Source of the DNA: an uncultured bacterium
GTDB taxonomy: Bacteria > Planctomycetota > JAJSAM01 > JAJVHW01
DNA length: 64,000 nt
Assembly (NCBI GenBank): GCA_937996235.1
Contig: CALKVK010000025.1
Span: forward strand, 62,001-126,000
Reading direction: 5' to 3'
Part shown: in pieces, positions 42,427-51,406 of the stretch
How the letters are laid out: each line of letters opens with the position of its first letter
Numbering within the stretch: position 1 is the first letter of the stretch
Translations under genes and position numbers: made by a program
Notes under the pieces: generated by a model
What the model was told of the DNA's origin: nothing
What the model saw: the letters and a program-made list of their open reading frames with translations, nothing else
The model's database searches: none

Positions 42427-44343
42427 ATGTCCACCCCCCGCGAGGCGCCGCGCGCCTCGGGCTCGACGCTCGGGACGTACGCGCTCCTCACGATCGCGGG
42501 GACGTGGCTCCATGCGCTGGCGTTCTTCGCCTCGGTGCCGTTCGTCGGGGCGGCGACCGTCGCGTCGGCGCTGCTGGTCCACGTCACCTACTCGACGGTC
42601 TTCGCGCTCGCGGGGCTCGCGCCGGCGTTCGTCGTCGGCGGGGCGCTGCGCCTCGCGCGCTGCGCGGGACGGCCGGCCGCGCGCGCGGTCGTGCTCGCGC
42701 TGGCGGTGCTCGGCCCGGCCACGGTGCACTTCGCGCTGCTGACCGACGCGATCGTGCACCGCCGCTACGGCTACCACCTGAACGGCATGATCTGGAACCT
42801 CGTGACGACGGAGGGCGGCATCGAGTCGATGGGCGCCGACCGCGGCACACAGGTCGCCATCGCGGGGATCGCCGTGCTGTTCGTCGCGCTGCAGGCCGCG
42901 CTGCTCGCCGCGGCGGCGCGCGTCGACCGGCTGCGCGACGTCGCCGCGCGGCTGCTCGTGCGCCGCCGCGTGGTCATCGCCTGCGTGCTGCTGGTGCTCG
43001 CGCACGGCGCGGAGCGCGTCGCGTACGGGCTCTCCTACGCGGCGTCGTACAAGCCGGTGCTCGTCGCCGGCCCTGCGTACCCGTGGTACCAGCGCACGCG
43101 CATGACCACGTTCGCGCGGCAGCTCGGCATCTCGCGCGGCCGCGACGACGAGGGCATCGACGTCGACGTGGACTCGGCGGTGCTCGACTACCCGAAGGCG
43201 CCGCTCCGCCGCCGCGAGGGCGCGCGCGACCTGAACGTCGTCTGGCTCGTCTCCGAGTCGCTGCGCTGGGACATGCTCGACCCGGAGATCATGCCCGCGA
43301 CGACGGCGTTCGCGCGCGACCACGCGCTCCGCTTCGACCGCCACTACAGCGCGGGCAACGGCACGCGCATGGGCATGTTCGGGATGTTCTACGGGCTCTA
43401 CGGGATGTACTGGTTCCCGTTCCTCTCCGCCACGCGCGGTCCCGTGGTGCTCGACGCGCTGCTCGACGCGGGCTACGACGCCGAGGCGTTCACGAGCGCG
43501 CGCTTCACGTTCCCCGAGTTCGACAAGACGCTCTTCGCACGGCTGCCGAGGGAGCGCCTGCACGAGGGCAACCCCGACCTGAAGGGCTGGGAGAACGACC
43601 AGCGCAACGTCGCCGCGCTGCTCGAGAGCATCGACCGGCGCGACCCCGCGCAGCCGTTCTTCCGCTTCCTGTTCTTCGAGTCGCCGCACGCGCGCTACTT
43701 CTTCCCGAAGGAGGCGGTGATCCGCCCCGACTACGCGCGCTCCGTCAACTACGTGACGATGGACCTCGAGGACGCCGCCGAGATCCAGGCGATCAAGGAC
43801 CGCTACGTCAACGCGTGCCACCACCTCGACATGCAGCTCGCGCGCATCTACGAGCACCTCGAGCGCACGGGACTCCTCGACTCGACGATCGTGATCGTGA
43901 CGGGCGACCACGGCGAGGAGTTCATGGAGAACGGCCGCTGGGGACACCACTCGGCGTTCAGCGACCAGCAGACGCGCACGCCGCTCGTGCTGCACGCGCC
44001 GGGCGTCGCGCCGGCGCGCGTCGCGACGTTCTCGAGCCACCTCGACCTGCCGGCGACCGTGCTCGGACTCCTCGGCTACGAGAACGACCCGCGCGACTAC
44101 TCGCTCGGACAGAGCCTGATCGACGCGCCGCCGCGCACGAGCCTCGTCATCGCCGACTGGGACCGCCTCGCGCTCGTGGACGACGGCGCGAAGATCGTGC
44201 TGCCGGTGCGCGGCGGAGGCTTCTCCGACGACGTCGTCACGGGCATCGACGACCGCGAGGTCGCCGACCCGGACGCCGTCTACGGCGCGCGCCGCGACGC
44301 CGTGGTCCGGATCCTCGAGGAGCTCTCGCTCTTCACGAAGTGA
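42427..44343 (+). CDS. Membrane sulfatase-like hydrolase/transferase (YejM/LTA-synthase-like)
   Basis: A 638-residue inner-membrane protein. Five hydrophobic helices occupy residues 15-190, followed by a periplasmic alkaline-phosphatase-superfamily domain from about residue 270. LNVVWLVSESLRWDML contains the acidic metal residues at the domain start. RHYSAGNGTRMGMFGMFYGL holds the nucleophile region, with Thr in GNGT where LTA synthases use Thr. TGDHGEEF and RWGHHSAFS carry the C-terminal metal ligands. Such proteins transfer or cut glycerophosphate- or phosphoethanolamine-type groups, or act as lipid regulators (YejM/PbgA). The ATG has only AGGG close upstream. The 3' end overlaps the convergent kinase gene by 11 bases. 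Confidence 0.85.
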   Translation: MSTPREAPRASGSTLGTYALLTIAGTWLHALAFFASVPFVGAATVASALLVHVTYSTVFALAGLAPAFVVGGALRLARCAGRPAARAVVLALAVLGPATVHFALLTDAIVHRRYGYHLNGMIWNLVTTEGGIESMGADRGTQVAIAGIAVLFVALQAALLAAAARVDRLRDVAARLLVRRRVVIACVLLVLAHGAERVAYGLSYAASYKPVLVAGPAYPWYQRTRMTTFARQLGISRGRDDEGIDVDVDSAVLDYPKAPLRRREGARDLNVVWLVSESLRWDMLDPEIMPATTAFARDHALRFDRHYSAGNGTRMGMFGMFYGLYGMYWFPFLSATRGPVVLDALLDAGYDAEAFTSARFTFPEFDKTLFARLPRERLHEGNPDLKGWENDQRNVAALLESIDRRDPAQPFFRFLFFESPHARYFFPKEAVIRPDYARSVNYVTMDLEDAAEIQAIKDRYVNACHHLDMQLARIYEHLERTGLLDSTIVIVTGDHGEEFMENGRWGHHSAFSDQQTRTPLVLHAPGVAPARVATFSSHLDLPATVLGLLGYENDPRDYSLGQSLIDAPPRTSLVIADWDRLALVDDGAKIVLPVRGGGFSDDVVTGIDDREVADPDAVYGARRDAVVRILEELSLFTK

Positions 44344-44908
44344 CGGCGTCCGGCACGCGGGCGAGCCACGTGTCGGCCTCGGCACGCGAGCGCAGCCGGA
44401 CCCACGTGACACCCGGCGCCGCGGCCGCGCTCTCGCGCTCGTACTGCGTGCGGTACGCGCCGAACTGCGTCCACGTCCAGAGCACGATGTTCTCCTCCGG
44501 ACGGCGGTCGAAGAGGTTGCGCAGACGCTCGCGGTTGCCGTTCCAGAGCTCGGTGCCGCGCGTGATGCGGCCGAGCGTGCGCAGGAGGACGCGCCGCATG
44601 ACGACGCGGCGCGGCAGGTCGAGCCAGACCACCGTGTCCGCGGAGCGGCGCACCTGGTCGCCGCCCGAGCGCGCGTAGTTCCCGTCGACGACCCAGCCGC
44701 CCGCGCCCTGCGCCGCGGCGATGCGCGCGCGCATCTCGTCGGCGGGCGTGGGCGTCCATCCGGGACCGTGGAAGAGCGCGTCGAGCTCGACGTGCGGCAC
44801 GCCGAGGCGGGCGGCGAGCGCGCGCGCGAAGGTCGTCTTCCCCGCCCCCGGCGAGCCCACGACCGCCACCCGGCGCGGAATGCCTGCCCCCGAAGTGAGT
44901 TGCGTCAT
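44333..44908 (-). CDS. P-loop small-molecule kinase (FlaR/adenylate-kinase-like)
   Basis: A 191-residue nucleotide-binding protein. Walker A is GSPGAGKTT near residues 18-26. The lid/acceptor region reads PHVELDALFHGPGWTPTP, then VVDGNYARSGG, VVWLDLPRRVVMRRVLLRTL and FDRRPEENIVLWTW. This motif order is that of proteins annotated as DNA topology modulation protein FlaR or AAA_17 kinases, whose substrates are unproven. ATG 44908 was chosen as the first Met before the P-loop. Convergent with the sulfatase gene. Confidence 0.85.
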   Translation of the reverse strand: MTQLTSGAGIPRRVAVVGSPGAGKTTFARALAARLGVPHVELDALFHGPGWTPTPADEMRARIAAAQGAGGWVVDGNYARSGGDQVRRSADTVVWLDLPRRVVMRRVLLRTLGRITRGTELWNGNRERLRNLFDRRPEENIVLWTWTQFGAYRTQYERESAAAAPGVTWVRLRSRAEADTWLARVPDAVTS

Positions 44909-45026
44909 GGCGCCGCGCGCATCGTCCCTGCCGTGACCCTCCCGGTCGAGGACCCTCCACGGGCTCTGCGCTGAGGCGGATAGTGTTGTGCGGACCTCGC
45001 GACGGCGCGACGGAAGGAGCTTCGGC

Positions 45027-47846
45027 ATGCGGACTCGGAGATGGGCGCTCGCGTTCGGCGCCATGGCGGCACTCGGCCCGGCGGTCGCCGTGGCCCACGA
45101 CTCGCCGGAGGACGGCGTCGACCTCGAGGCGCTCGAGATGCTCTGCGAGGCGCGTCTCGAAGCCGCCGAGGGCTCGGCCGCGAAGCTCTTCAAGAAGGCG
45201 CTGAAGGCCCTCGACAAGGAGGACCGCCCGGGCGTCGGCGACGACCTCGGCAAGATCAAGAAGACGCTCCGGTTCGTGTCGAAGCTCCCGACCGACGAGG
45301 AACTGCTCGACGCCTGTGCGGCCGCGGCGGCCGGCGGCAACGAGCGGCTGACGGTCGCCGAGCCGGACGCCCTCGCCGACCTCGTGCAGCAGCTCCGCAA
45401 GGCGGCACACCGCAGCAAGGTCGAGAAGGCGGGCACGGGCGCGGTCGACCTGCGCGTCGCCGGCAAGGCGGCGCTCGACCGCGGCGACGTCGCAGACGCG
45501 GTGAAGTTGCTCGGCAAGGCCGCGAAGCGCTTCTCGCAGGCCGAGGCGCTGGCGCGGCGGCTCATCAAGAAGCAGGGCGGCGGACTGCCGCAGTTCAAGA
45601 CCGCCACGGCGCGCACCGTCTACACGGTCGTCGGAACGGGTGCGGGCGGCTTCAACGGCGACCGCCGCGCGGCGCGGCGCTCCTCGCTCTACTTCGTCTG
45701 CGACACGACGATCGGTCCGGACGGCCGGCTGTACGTCGTCGACTGGAACAACCACCGCATCCGCGTGCGCGAGAGCGACGGCTCGCTCGCGCCCGTCTGC
45801 GGCAGCGGCACGCCCGGCGACTCCGAGGGCGCCGCCGACGCGACGGAGCTGAACCATCCGTCGCAGGTGGTCTTCGCGCCCGACGGCAAGCTGCTGATCG
45901 CCGCGTGGCACAACCACAAGATCAAGGTCTTCGACGCGGCGGGGAACGTCGTCCGCACGATCGCGGGCGGCGGCGCGGGGAACAGCACGACCGACGGCAT
46001 CGTCGCCACCGACGCGCGCTTCAACCTCGTGCCGGGTCTGCTGCTGCTGCCGCAGAACCACCCGCTCGGCGGCGGCGACCTGCTGCTCACCGACGCGACC
46101 AACGCGCGCGTGATGTGCGTGCGGCTCGGCACGCGCCCCGAGCACGCGACGAACGTGGCGGGCGTCGAGGTGGACACCGGCGACTGCGACCGCGTGTTCG
46201 GGACGGGCGTCCCCGGCTACTCGGGCGACGGGCAGCAGGCGCACGACGCGCAGTTCGAGTTCTCGCGCTCGCAGAACGCGCACCCGGACGGCCGCATGGC
46301 GATCGACGCCGCGGGCAACGTGTACATCTGCATGGGCGTGCGCCACGTCGTGCGCAAGGTCGCGACCGACGGCACCGTCACCACCTTCGCCGGCACGGGC
46401 GAGGAGGGCAGCAGCGGCGACGGCGGACTCGCGACGGAGGCGCGCCTCGGGCTGCCGTCCGACGTGTGCGTGCTGCCCGACGGCTCGGTGTGCATCTCGG
46501 ACGCGACCTACCACGTGATCCGCCGCGTCACGCCGGACGGGAAGATCTCCACGTACGCCGGGCAGAGCGGCGTCGCCGGCTACGGCGGCGACGACGGACC
46601 CGCCGGCTCCGCGCTCTTCGACGAGCCCTCGGGTCTCGAGTGCGACGCGAACGGCAACCTGTACGTCGCGGACCGCGGCAACCACGTCGTGCGTGTCGTC
46701 ACGTCGGACACGCCGGGCGACGTGATGCTGCCGGTCGATCCGTACACGCTGCCCGAGCAGCAGGGCGGCGGACCGCCGCCGCACGGCGAGCCCGGCACGA
46801 TCGACACGCTGATCGGCAGCGGCACGCTCGGCTTCAACGGCGACGGGCTCCCGTCGCGCGCGACGCACCTCTACTGGCCGCAGGACGTGGGCGTGCAGCC
46901 CGTCACGGGCCTGGTGCACTTCCTCGACTGGAACAACCACCGCGTGCGGCGTCTCGAGGACGACGGCACGATCACGACGGTCGTCGGCTCGGGCGAGCTC
47001 GGCGACGACACGGGCGACGGCACGAGCGTGCCGATGAACCACCCGACCGACCTGACGTTCGATCCGCTCACGGGCGACCTGTGGATCGCCGCCTGGCACA
47101 CCGACAAGGTGCTGCGGCTCGACGGCGTGACGTCCGCGATCGTCTACATGGCGGGCGGCAAGCGCGGCTTCGGCGGCGACGGCGCCGATGCGGCGGCCGC
47201 GACGCTGAGTCTGCCGTCGAGCGTGAAGTTCGACTCCGACGGCAACTGGTACGTCGGCGACGAGGGCAACCGCCGCGTGCGGCGCGTCGAGCGCACGTCG
47301 AACGTGATCACGACGCTCGTCGGCACGGGCGAGGCCACGGACCCGAACAACCCGCTCGGCGACGACGGCCCCGCCGATCTCGCGACGCTCAACCTGCCCG
47401 TCGGCCAGTCCGCGCAGCCGGGCGGCCGCGTGTGCATCGACCCGACCGACCGCTACCTCTACGTCGCGGACACCGACAACGGACGCGTGCGGCGCGTGGA
47501 CCTGCAGACGCACGTCATCACGACGGTCGCGGGCGGCGGCGACGTGCGCGGCGACGGCGGACCCGCCACGTCCGCCAAGCTGCGCGCGCCGGTGGACGTC
47601 GACTGCGACGCGGCCGGCAACGTCTACGTCGTAGACCGCGACGACCACAGCGTGCGCAAGGTGGACGTCGGCACGGGGACCATCACGACGCTCGCGGGCG
47701 GCGGCGTCTCCGGTTACTCCGGCGACGGCGGACTCGCCGTGGACGCGCACCTCAACCGGCCGGGTGGGCTCTTCGTGGACCGCACGAACGGCCGCATCTA
47801 CGTGGCCGACACCTACAACGGCGTCGTGCGCGTGATCTGGGAGTGA
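45027..47846 (+). CDS. Secreted NHL-repeat beta-propeller protein I
   Basis: A 939-residue exported protein. The signal peptide is cut near AVA-HD (residue 23). A charged helical module (LEALEMLCEARLEAAEGSAA...KAAKRFSQAEALARRLIKKQ) fills residues 30-190. About ten NHL blades follow, each with G(T/S)G-x-x-G-x-x-GD-x-x-A and a (L/V)Y-(V/I)-(A/V)-D-x-x-N-(H/N)-(R/H)-V-R-(R/V) strand, for example LYVVDWNNHRIRVRESDG and LYVADTDNGRVRRVD. The blades probably close into two propellers. NHL propellers bind proteins, peptides or RNA; no catalytic residues are visible. It is the first gene of a three-gene operon. ATG 45027 has AAGGAG upstream. Confidence 0.88.
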   Translation: MRTRRWALAFGAMAALGPAVAVAHDSPEDGVDLEALEMLCEARLEAAEGSAAKLFKKALKALDKEDRPGVGDDLGKIKKTLRFVSKLPTDEELLDACAAAAAGGNERLTVAEPDALADLVQQLRKAAHRSKVEKAGTGAVDLRVAGKAALDRGDVADAVKLLGKAAKRFSQAEALARRLIKKQGGGLPQFKTATARTVYTVVGTGAGGFNGDRRAARRSSLYFVCDTTIGPDGRLYVVDWNNHRIRVRESDGSLAPVCGSGTPGDSEGAADATELNHPSQVVFAPDGKLLIAAWHNHKIKVFDAAGNVVRTIAGGGAGNSTTDGIVATDARFNLVPGLLLLPQNHPLGGGDLLLTDATNARVMCVRLGTRPEHATNVAGVEVDTGDCDRVFGTGVPGYSGDGQQAHDAQFEFSRSQNAHPDGRMAIDAAGNVYICMGVRHVVRKVATDGTVTTFAGTGEEGSSGDGGLATEARLGLPSDVCVLPDGSVCISDATYHVIRRVTPDGKISTYAGQSGVAGYGGDDGPAGSALFDEPSGLECDANGNLYVADRGNHVVRVVTSDTPGDVMLPVDPYTLPEQQGGGPPPHGEPGTIDTLIGSGTLGFNGDGLPSRATHLYWPQDVGVQPVTGLVHFLDWNNHRVRRLEDDGTITTVVGSGELGDDTGDGTSVPMNHPTDLTFDPLTGDLWIAAWHTDKVLRLDGVTSAIVYMAGGKRGFGGDGADAAAATLSLPSSVKFDSDGNWYVGDEGNRRVRRVERTSNVITTLVGTGEATDPNNPLGDDGPADLATLNLPVGQSAQPGGRVCIDPTDRYLYVADTDNGRVRRVDLQTHVITTVAGGGDVRGDGGPATSAKLRAPVDVDCDAAGNVYVVDRDDHSVRKVDVGTGTITTLAGGGVSGYSGDGGLAVDAHLNRPGGLFVDRTNGRIYVADTYNGVVRVIWE

Positions 47847-47847
47847 G

Positions 47848-49524
47848 ATGACGCGGACGCGCTCCCTCGTCCGCGCGGCCGGCGCGGCGGCCCTCGCCGC
47901 CGCGCTGTTCGCATCGGTGCCCTGCGCGACGCAGCCCGCGCGCGCGCACGAGGCGGCGGTGCTCGACCTCGAGGCGCTCGAGCTGCACCTGTTCGAGGCG
48001 CTCGACGACCCGGGCACGCCGCCGCTCCTGCACGGCGCATACGCACGCCTCTTCGAGCGCTTCGCGCCGTCGAGCGGCGGGCTGCTCTCGAAGGACGTGA
48101 AGAAGCTGCTCCTCGCCGCGAAGTCCTGCGCCGGCGCGCTCGCGGACGACGCGCAGCTCGTCGCGCTCGTGGACGCCGCCGCCGAGCAGGCCGACGACGC
48201 GCTCGACGGCGAGTCCGACGACCTCGTCGAGGTCGAGCGGCGCGTGCTGTCGGGCGCGAAGCGCAAGGCGATCGCGCGCGTCGCGACGACCGCGGCGCGT
48301 CTGCACGCGAAGGCCGCGGCCGAGGACGACCGCGTGCGGCGACTCGCACGCTTCAAGCGCGCGGCGACGTCGTTCGAGCGCGCGCGCAAACTCGCCGCGA
48401 AGGCGCTCGCGCGGCAGAGCCGCCGTCCCTCGCCCGGGCAGCCGCTCCCGAAGGGCCCGAGCGGCACCATCGACACGTACGTCGGCAACGGTCTGCGCGG
48501 CTACGACGGCGAGGCGGGCCGTGCGCTCGAGACCGCGCTCTACTGGCCGCTCGACGTGACGGTGCGTCCCGACGACGGGCTGCTCTACGTGTGCGACGCG
48601 AACAGCCACCGCGTGCGGCGTGTGGACGCCGACGGGCGGCTGCGCACCGTCGTCGGGTCGGGGTTCCTCGGCGCGTCGGAGGGCCCTGCGCTCGAGGCGG
48701 ACATCCACCACCCCGCCGACGTCGTCTTCGAGCCGCGGACGGGCGCGCTCGTGATCGCGGGCTGGCACGCGGAGGTCCTGCAGCGCCTCGACCCCGGCAC
48801 CGAGACGCTCTCGTTCGCGTCGGCCCCGGGCTACGGCTTCTCCGGCGACGACGGGCAGCTCGGCGCGGCGCACTTCTCGTATCCGGTCTCCGTCGCGTTC
48901 GACGCCGACGGCAACTGGTACGTCTCGGACCAGGCGAACGCGCGCATCCGGCGCGTGGACGCGGCGACGGGCGTCGTCACCACGTTCGCGGGCACGGGCG
49001 CGGTCGGCGACTCGGGCGACGACGGCGACGCGACCGGAGCGGAGCTCGCGCTCGACGACGGCGAGAACCTGAACGCGGGCGGCAAGGTGTGCACGAACCC
49101 CGCGGGCACGGTGCTCTACGTCGCGGACACGCTGAACCGGCGCGTGCGCGGCATCGACCTCGCGACACGCACGATCTTCGCGGTGGCGGGCACGGGCGCG
49201 GCGGGCAGCGGCGACCCCGTCGCCGACGGCGCCGGCGGCGCGGCGCTGACGGCGCACCTGACGGCGCCCGTGGACGTGGACTGCGACGCGGCGGGCGACC
49301 TCTACATCGCCGATCGCGGCGCCGACGTCGTGTGGCGCGTGGACGCGGCGAGCGGCACGCTCTCGGTGTTCGCGGGCACGGGCGTCGCGGGCTACCGCGG
49401 CGACGGCGGCCCCGCGACGGCCGCGCGACTCGACGCGCCGGGCGGCGTGCACGTGGACCGCGACCGCGGACGCGTCTACATCGCCGACACCGACAACAGC
49501 GTCGTGCGGGTGGTGTGGGAGTGA
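47848..49524 (+). CDS. Secreted NHL-repeat beta-propeller protein II
   Basis: A 558-residue homologue of protein I, starting one base after its stop codon (TGAGATG). It has a signal peptide (cut near ARA, residue 32), a helical module (DLEALELHLFEALDDPGTPP ... FERARKLAAKALARQSRR) and about six NHL blades (LYVCDANSHRVRRVDADG, WYVSDQANARIRRVDAA, LYIADRGADVVWRVDAAS). One propeller is expected. Shared architecture and tight coupling imply that I and II work together, perhaps as a surface or periplasmic pair. Confidence 0.88.
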   Translation: MTRTRSLVRAAGAAALAAALFASVPCATQPARAHEAAVLDLEALELHLFEALDDPGTPPLLHGAYARLFERFAPSSGGLLSKDVKKLLLAAKSCAGALADDAQLVALVDAAAEQADDALDGESDDLVEVERRVLSGAKRKAIARVATTAARLHAKAAAEDDRVRRLARFKRAATSFERARKLAAKALARQSRRPSPGQPLPKGPSGTIDTYVGNGLRGYDGEAGRALETALYWPLDVTVRPDDGLLYVCDANSHRVRRVDADGRLRTVVGSGFLGASEGPALEADIHHPADVVFEPRTGALVIAGWHAEVLQRLDPGTETLSFASAPGYGFSGDDGQLGAAHFSYPVSVAFDADGNWYVSDQANARIRRVDAATGVVTTFAGTGAVGDSGDDGDATGAELALDDGENLNAGGKVCTNPAGTVLYVADTLNRRVRGIDLATRTIFAVAGTGAAGSGDPVADGAGGAALTAHLTAPVDVDCDAAGDLYIADRGADVVWRVDAASGTLSVFAGTGVAGYRGDGGPATAARLDAPGGVHVDRDRGRVYIADTDNSVVRVVWE

Positions 49525-51368
49525 CGCGTCCCTCCGCCCGCGCGCTGTGCGGCGCGCTCGTGCTGCTGCTGCCCGCGCTGCTCGCGCGGCCCGCCGGCGC
49601 GGGTCCGGCGCTCGATGCGCTGCGCACGCACGCCGAGGAGCTCGCCGCGGACACCTCGCAGCCGGGTCGCGTGCGCGCGGCGGCGGGCCGGCTCGCGGTG
49701 CGGCTCGCGCGCAAGGACGAGGCGGGCGCCGTCGACGACTTCGTCAAGCTGCGCGCCGCGACGCGCGCCGCGCGCGGTGCGCTGCGCGACGACACCACGT
49801 ACGTGCTGCTGCTCGAGGACGCGCTCGACGAGGGTGCGGCGACGCTCGGCGGCGAAGGCACCGCGGTCGCGCAGACGCTCGTGCTGCTCGACCCCGGCAA
49901 CGCGCGCGACGGCGTCGCGACGGCGTCGGCGCGCGCGGCCGCGGCGCGGCTGCGCTACGTCGAGCTGCGCGCGGGCGGCGGCTTCCGCGCGTTCGCGGGG
50001 CTGCGCGCGGCGCGCTCGTACGCGCGCTGCCTCGCGCACGCCGCACGCGTGCTGCGGAAGCAGGACGCGCGTCCGCCGCGCTGGTCGGTCGTGCTCGAGG
50101 AGCTGCCGGGCGCGCTGCTCGGCGTGTGGGCCGACGACGCCCTCTCGCCGTCCGTCTACGCGGTCGGTGCCCGCGGGAGCGGCGCGCGGCCCGCGTTCCT
50201 GCGCCTCTCGGGCGACGACTGGGTGAGCGTGCCGATCGACGCGGACGCGGACCTGTGGTGGGTCACGGGCGTCCCCGGCGACGGCGTGTGGGCGTGCGGC
50301 TCGGGGGGCACGGTCGTGCGCTACGACCCCGCGACCGCGGAGCTCGTCGCACGCGACGTGCCCGGCGAGACGCGCACGCTCTACGGCGTCTGGGGTGCCG
50401 CGCCCGACGACGTCTGGGCGGTCGGCGGCGGCTCGCTCGAGAACGGACCCGTGGCACCGCTCGCCGTGCACTGGGACGGCACCGCGTGGACGTCGGTCGA
50501 GCTGCCCGCCGCGACGGCGAACCGCACGCTCTTCAAGGTGTGGGGCCGCGCGAGCGACGACGTCTGGGCGTGCGGCGGCGCGGGCGTGATCGTGCACTGG
50601 GACGGCAGCGCGTGGCAGACGGTCGCGTCCGACACGGTCGCGACGCTGCTGACCATCGCGGGCACACCCGCGGCGGGCGGCACGGTCGTGGCCGTCGGCG
50701 GGCCCGGCGTGGACGCGACGATCACCGAGGGCGGCACGTCCGCCGCGTTCGAGCGCGTCACGCTGCCCGCAGGTCTCGAGTCGCTCTCGGGCGTCACGCT
50801 CGACGCGCGCGGCGACGGCTGGGCCGCGGGTGTCTTCGGCACGGTGCTGCGGCGCGAGGACGGCGCGTGGAGCGCGGTCGCCGACGTGCCGACGCCCGGC
50901 CGCCTCGACCACCACGCCGTCGCCCTCGACGCCGCGGGCGGCGCGTGGTTCGTCGGCGGCAGCCTGACGGGCACGCTCGACCGCGGGTTCGTGGTGCACC
51001 GCGGCACGCGCCGCGCCGGCTCGACGATCCTGCCGCAGGCGAAGCTGCGCACGGACGTCGCGCCGCTGCTCTCCGCCAACTGCGCGACCATCGGCTGCCA
51101 CCTCGCACCGTTCGCGAACGAGGGACTCGACCTGTTCACGCCCGAGAACGTGCGCGGGCAGACGGTCGGCGTCCCGAGCACGCAGTCGTCGCTCCTGCGC
51201 GTCGTGCCCGGGCGCCCGTCGCAGAGCTACCTGTGGCTCAAGCTGCTCGGCACGCAGGCGTCGGTCGGCGGCAGCGGGTCGCGCATGCCGAGCGCCGCGC
51301 AGGGCCTCGACGACGACGAGCTCGCGCAGGTCCGCGCCTGGGTCCTCGAGGGCGCGCTCGACGACTGA
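49521..51368 (+). CDS. Secreted propeller protein with C-terminal cytochrome-c-like domain
   Basis: A 615-residue protein starting at GTG 49521; its GTGA overlaps the previous stop by four bases. A signal peptide (cut near AGA, residue 28) is followed by a helical module (residues 30-180) and a propeller (190-500) with repeated DDVWA(V/C)GG and HWDG(T/S)AW strands. The last 100 residues (LRTDVAPLLSANCATIGCH...PGRPSQSYLWLKLLG...LAQVRAWVLEGA) have the layout of planctomycete-type cytochrome-c domains. The heme motif has four residues between the cysteines (C521, C526, H527), not two. A distal Met may be supplied by SRMPSAA. Heme binding is uncertain. Confidence 0.82.
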   Translation: MTRPSARALCGALVLLLPALLARPAGAGPALDALRTHAEELAADTSQPGRVRAAAGRLAVRLARKDEAGAVDDFVKLRAATRAARGALRDDTTYVLLLEDALDEGAATLGGEGTAVAQTLVLLDPGNARDGVATASARAAAARLRYVELRAGGGFRAFAGLRAARSYARCLAHAARVLRKQDARPPRWSVVLEELPGALLGVWADDALSPSVYAVGARGSGARPAFLRLSGDDWVSVPIDADADLWWVTGVPGDGVWACGSGGTVVRYDPATAELVARDVPGETRTLYGVWGAAPDDVWAVGGGSLENGPVAPLAVHWDGTAWTSVELPAATANRTLFKVWGRASDDVWACGGAGVIVHWDGSAWQTVASDTVATLLTIAGTPAAGGTVVAVGGPGVDATITEGGTSAAFERVTLPAGLESLSGVTLDARGDGWAAGVFGTVLRREDGAWSAVADVPTPGRLDHHAVALDAAGGAWFVGGSLTGTLDRGFVVHRGTRRAGSTILPQAKLRTDVAPLLSANCATIGCHLAPFANEGLDLFTPENVRGQTVGVPSTQSSLLRVVPGRPSQSYLWLKLLGTQASVGGSGSRMPSAAQGLDDDELAQVRAWVLEGALDD

Positions 51369-51406
51369 CGCGCGGCGTGCGGCCGGCGCGCCGGTATCGT
51401 TCGGGC

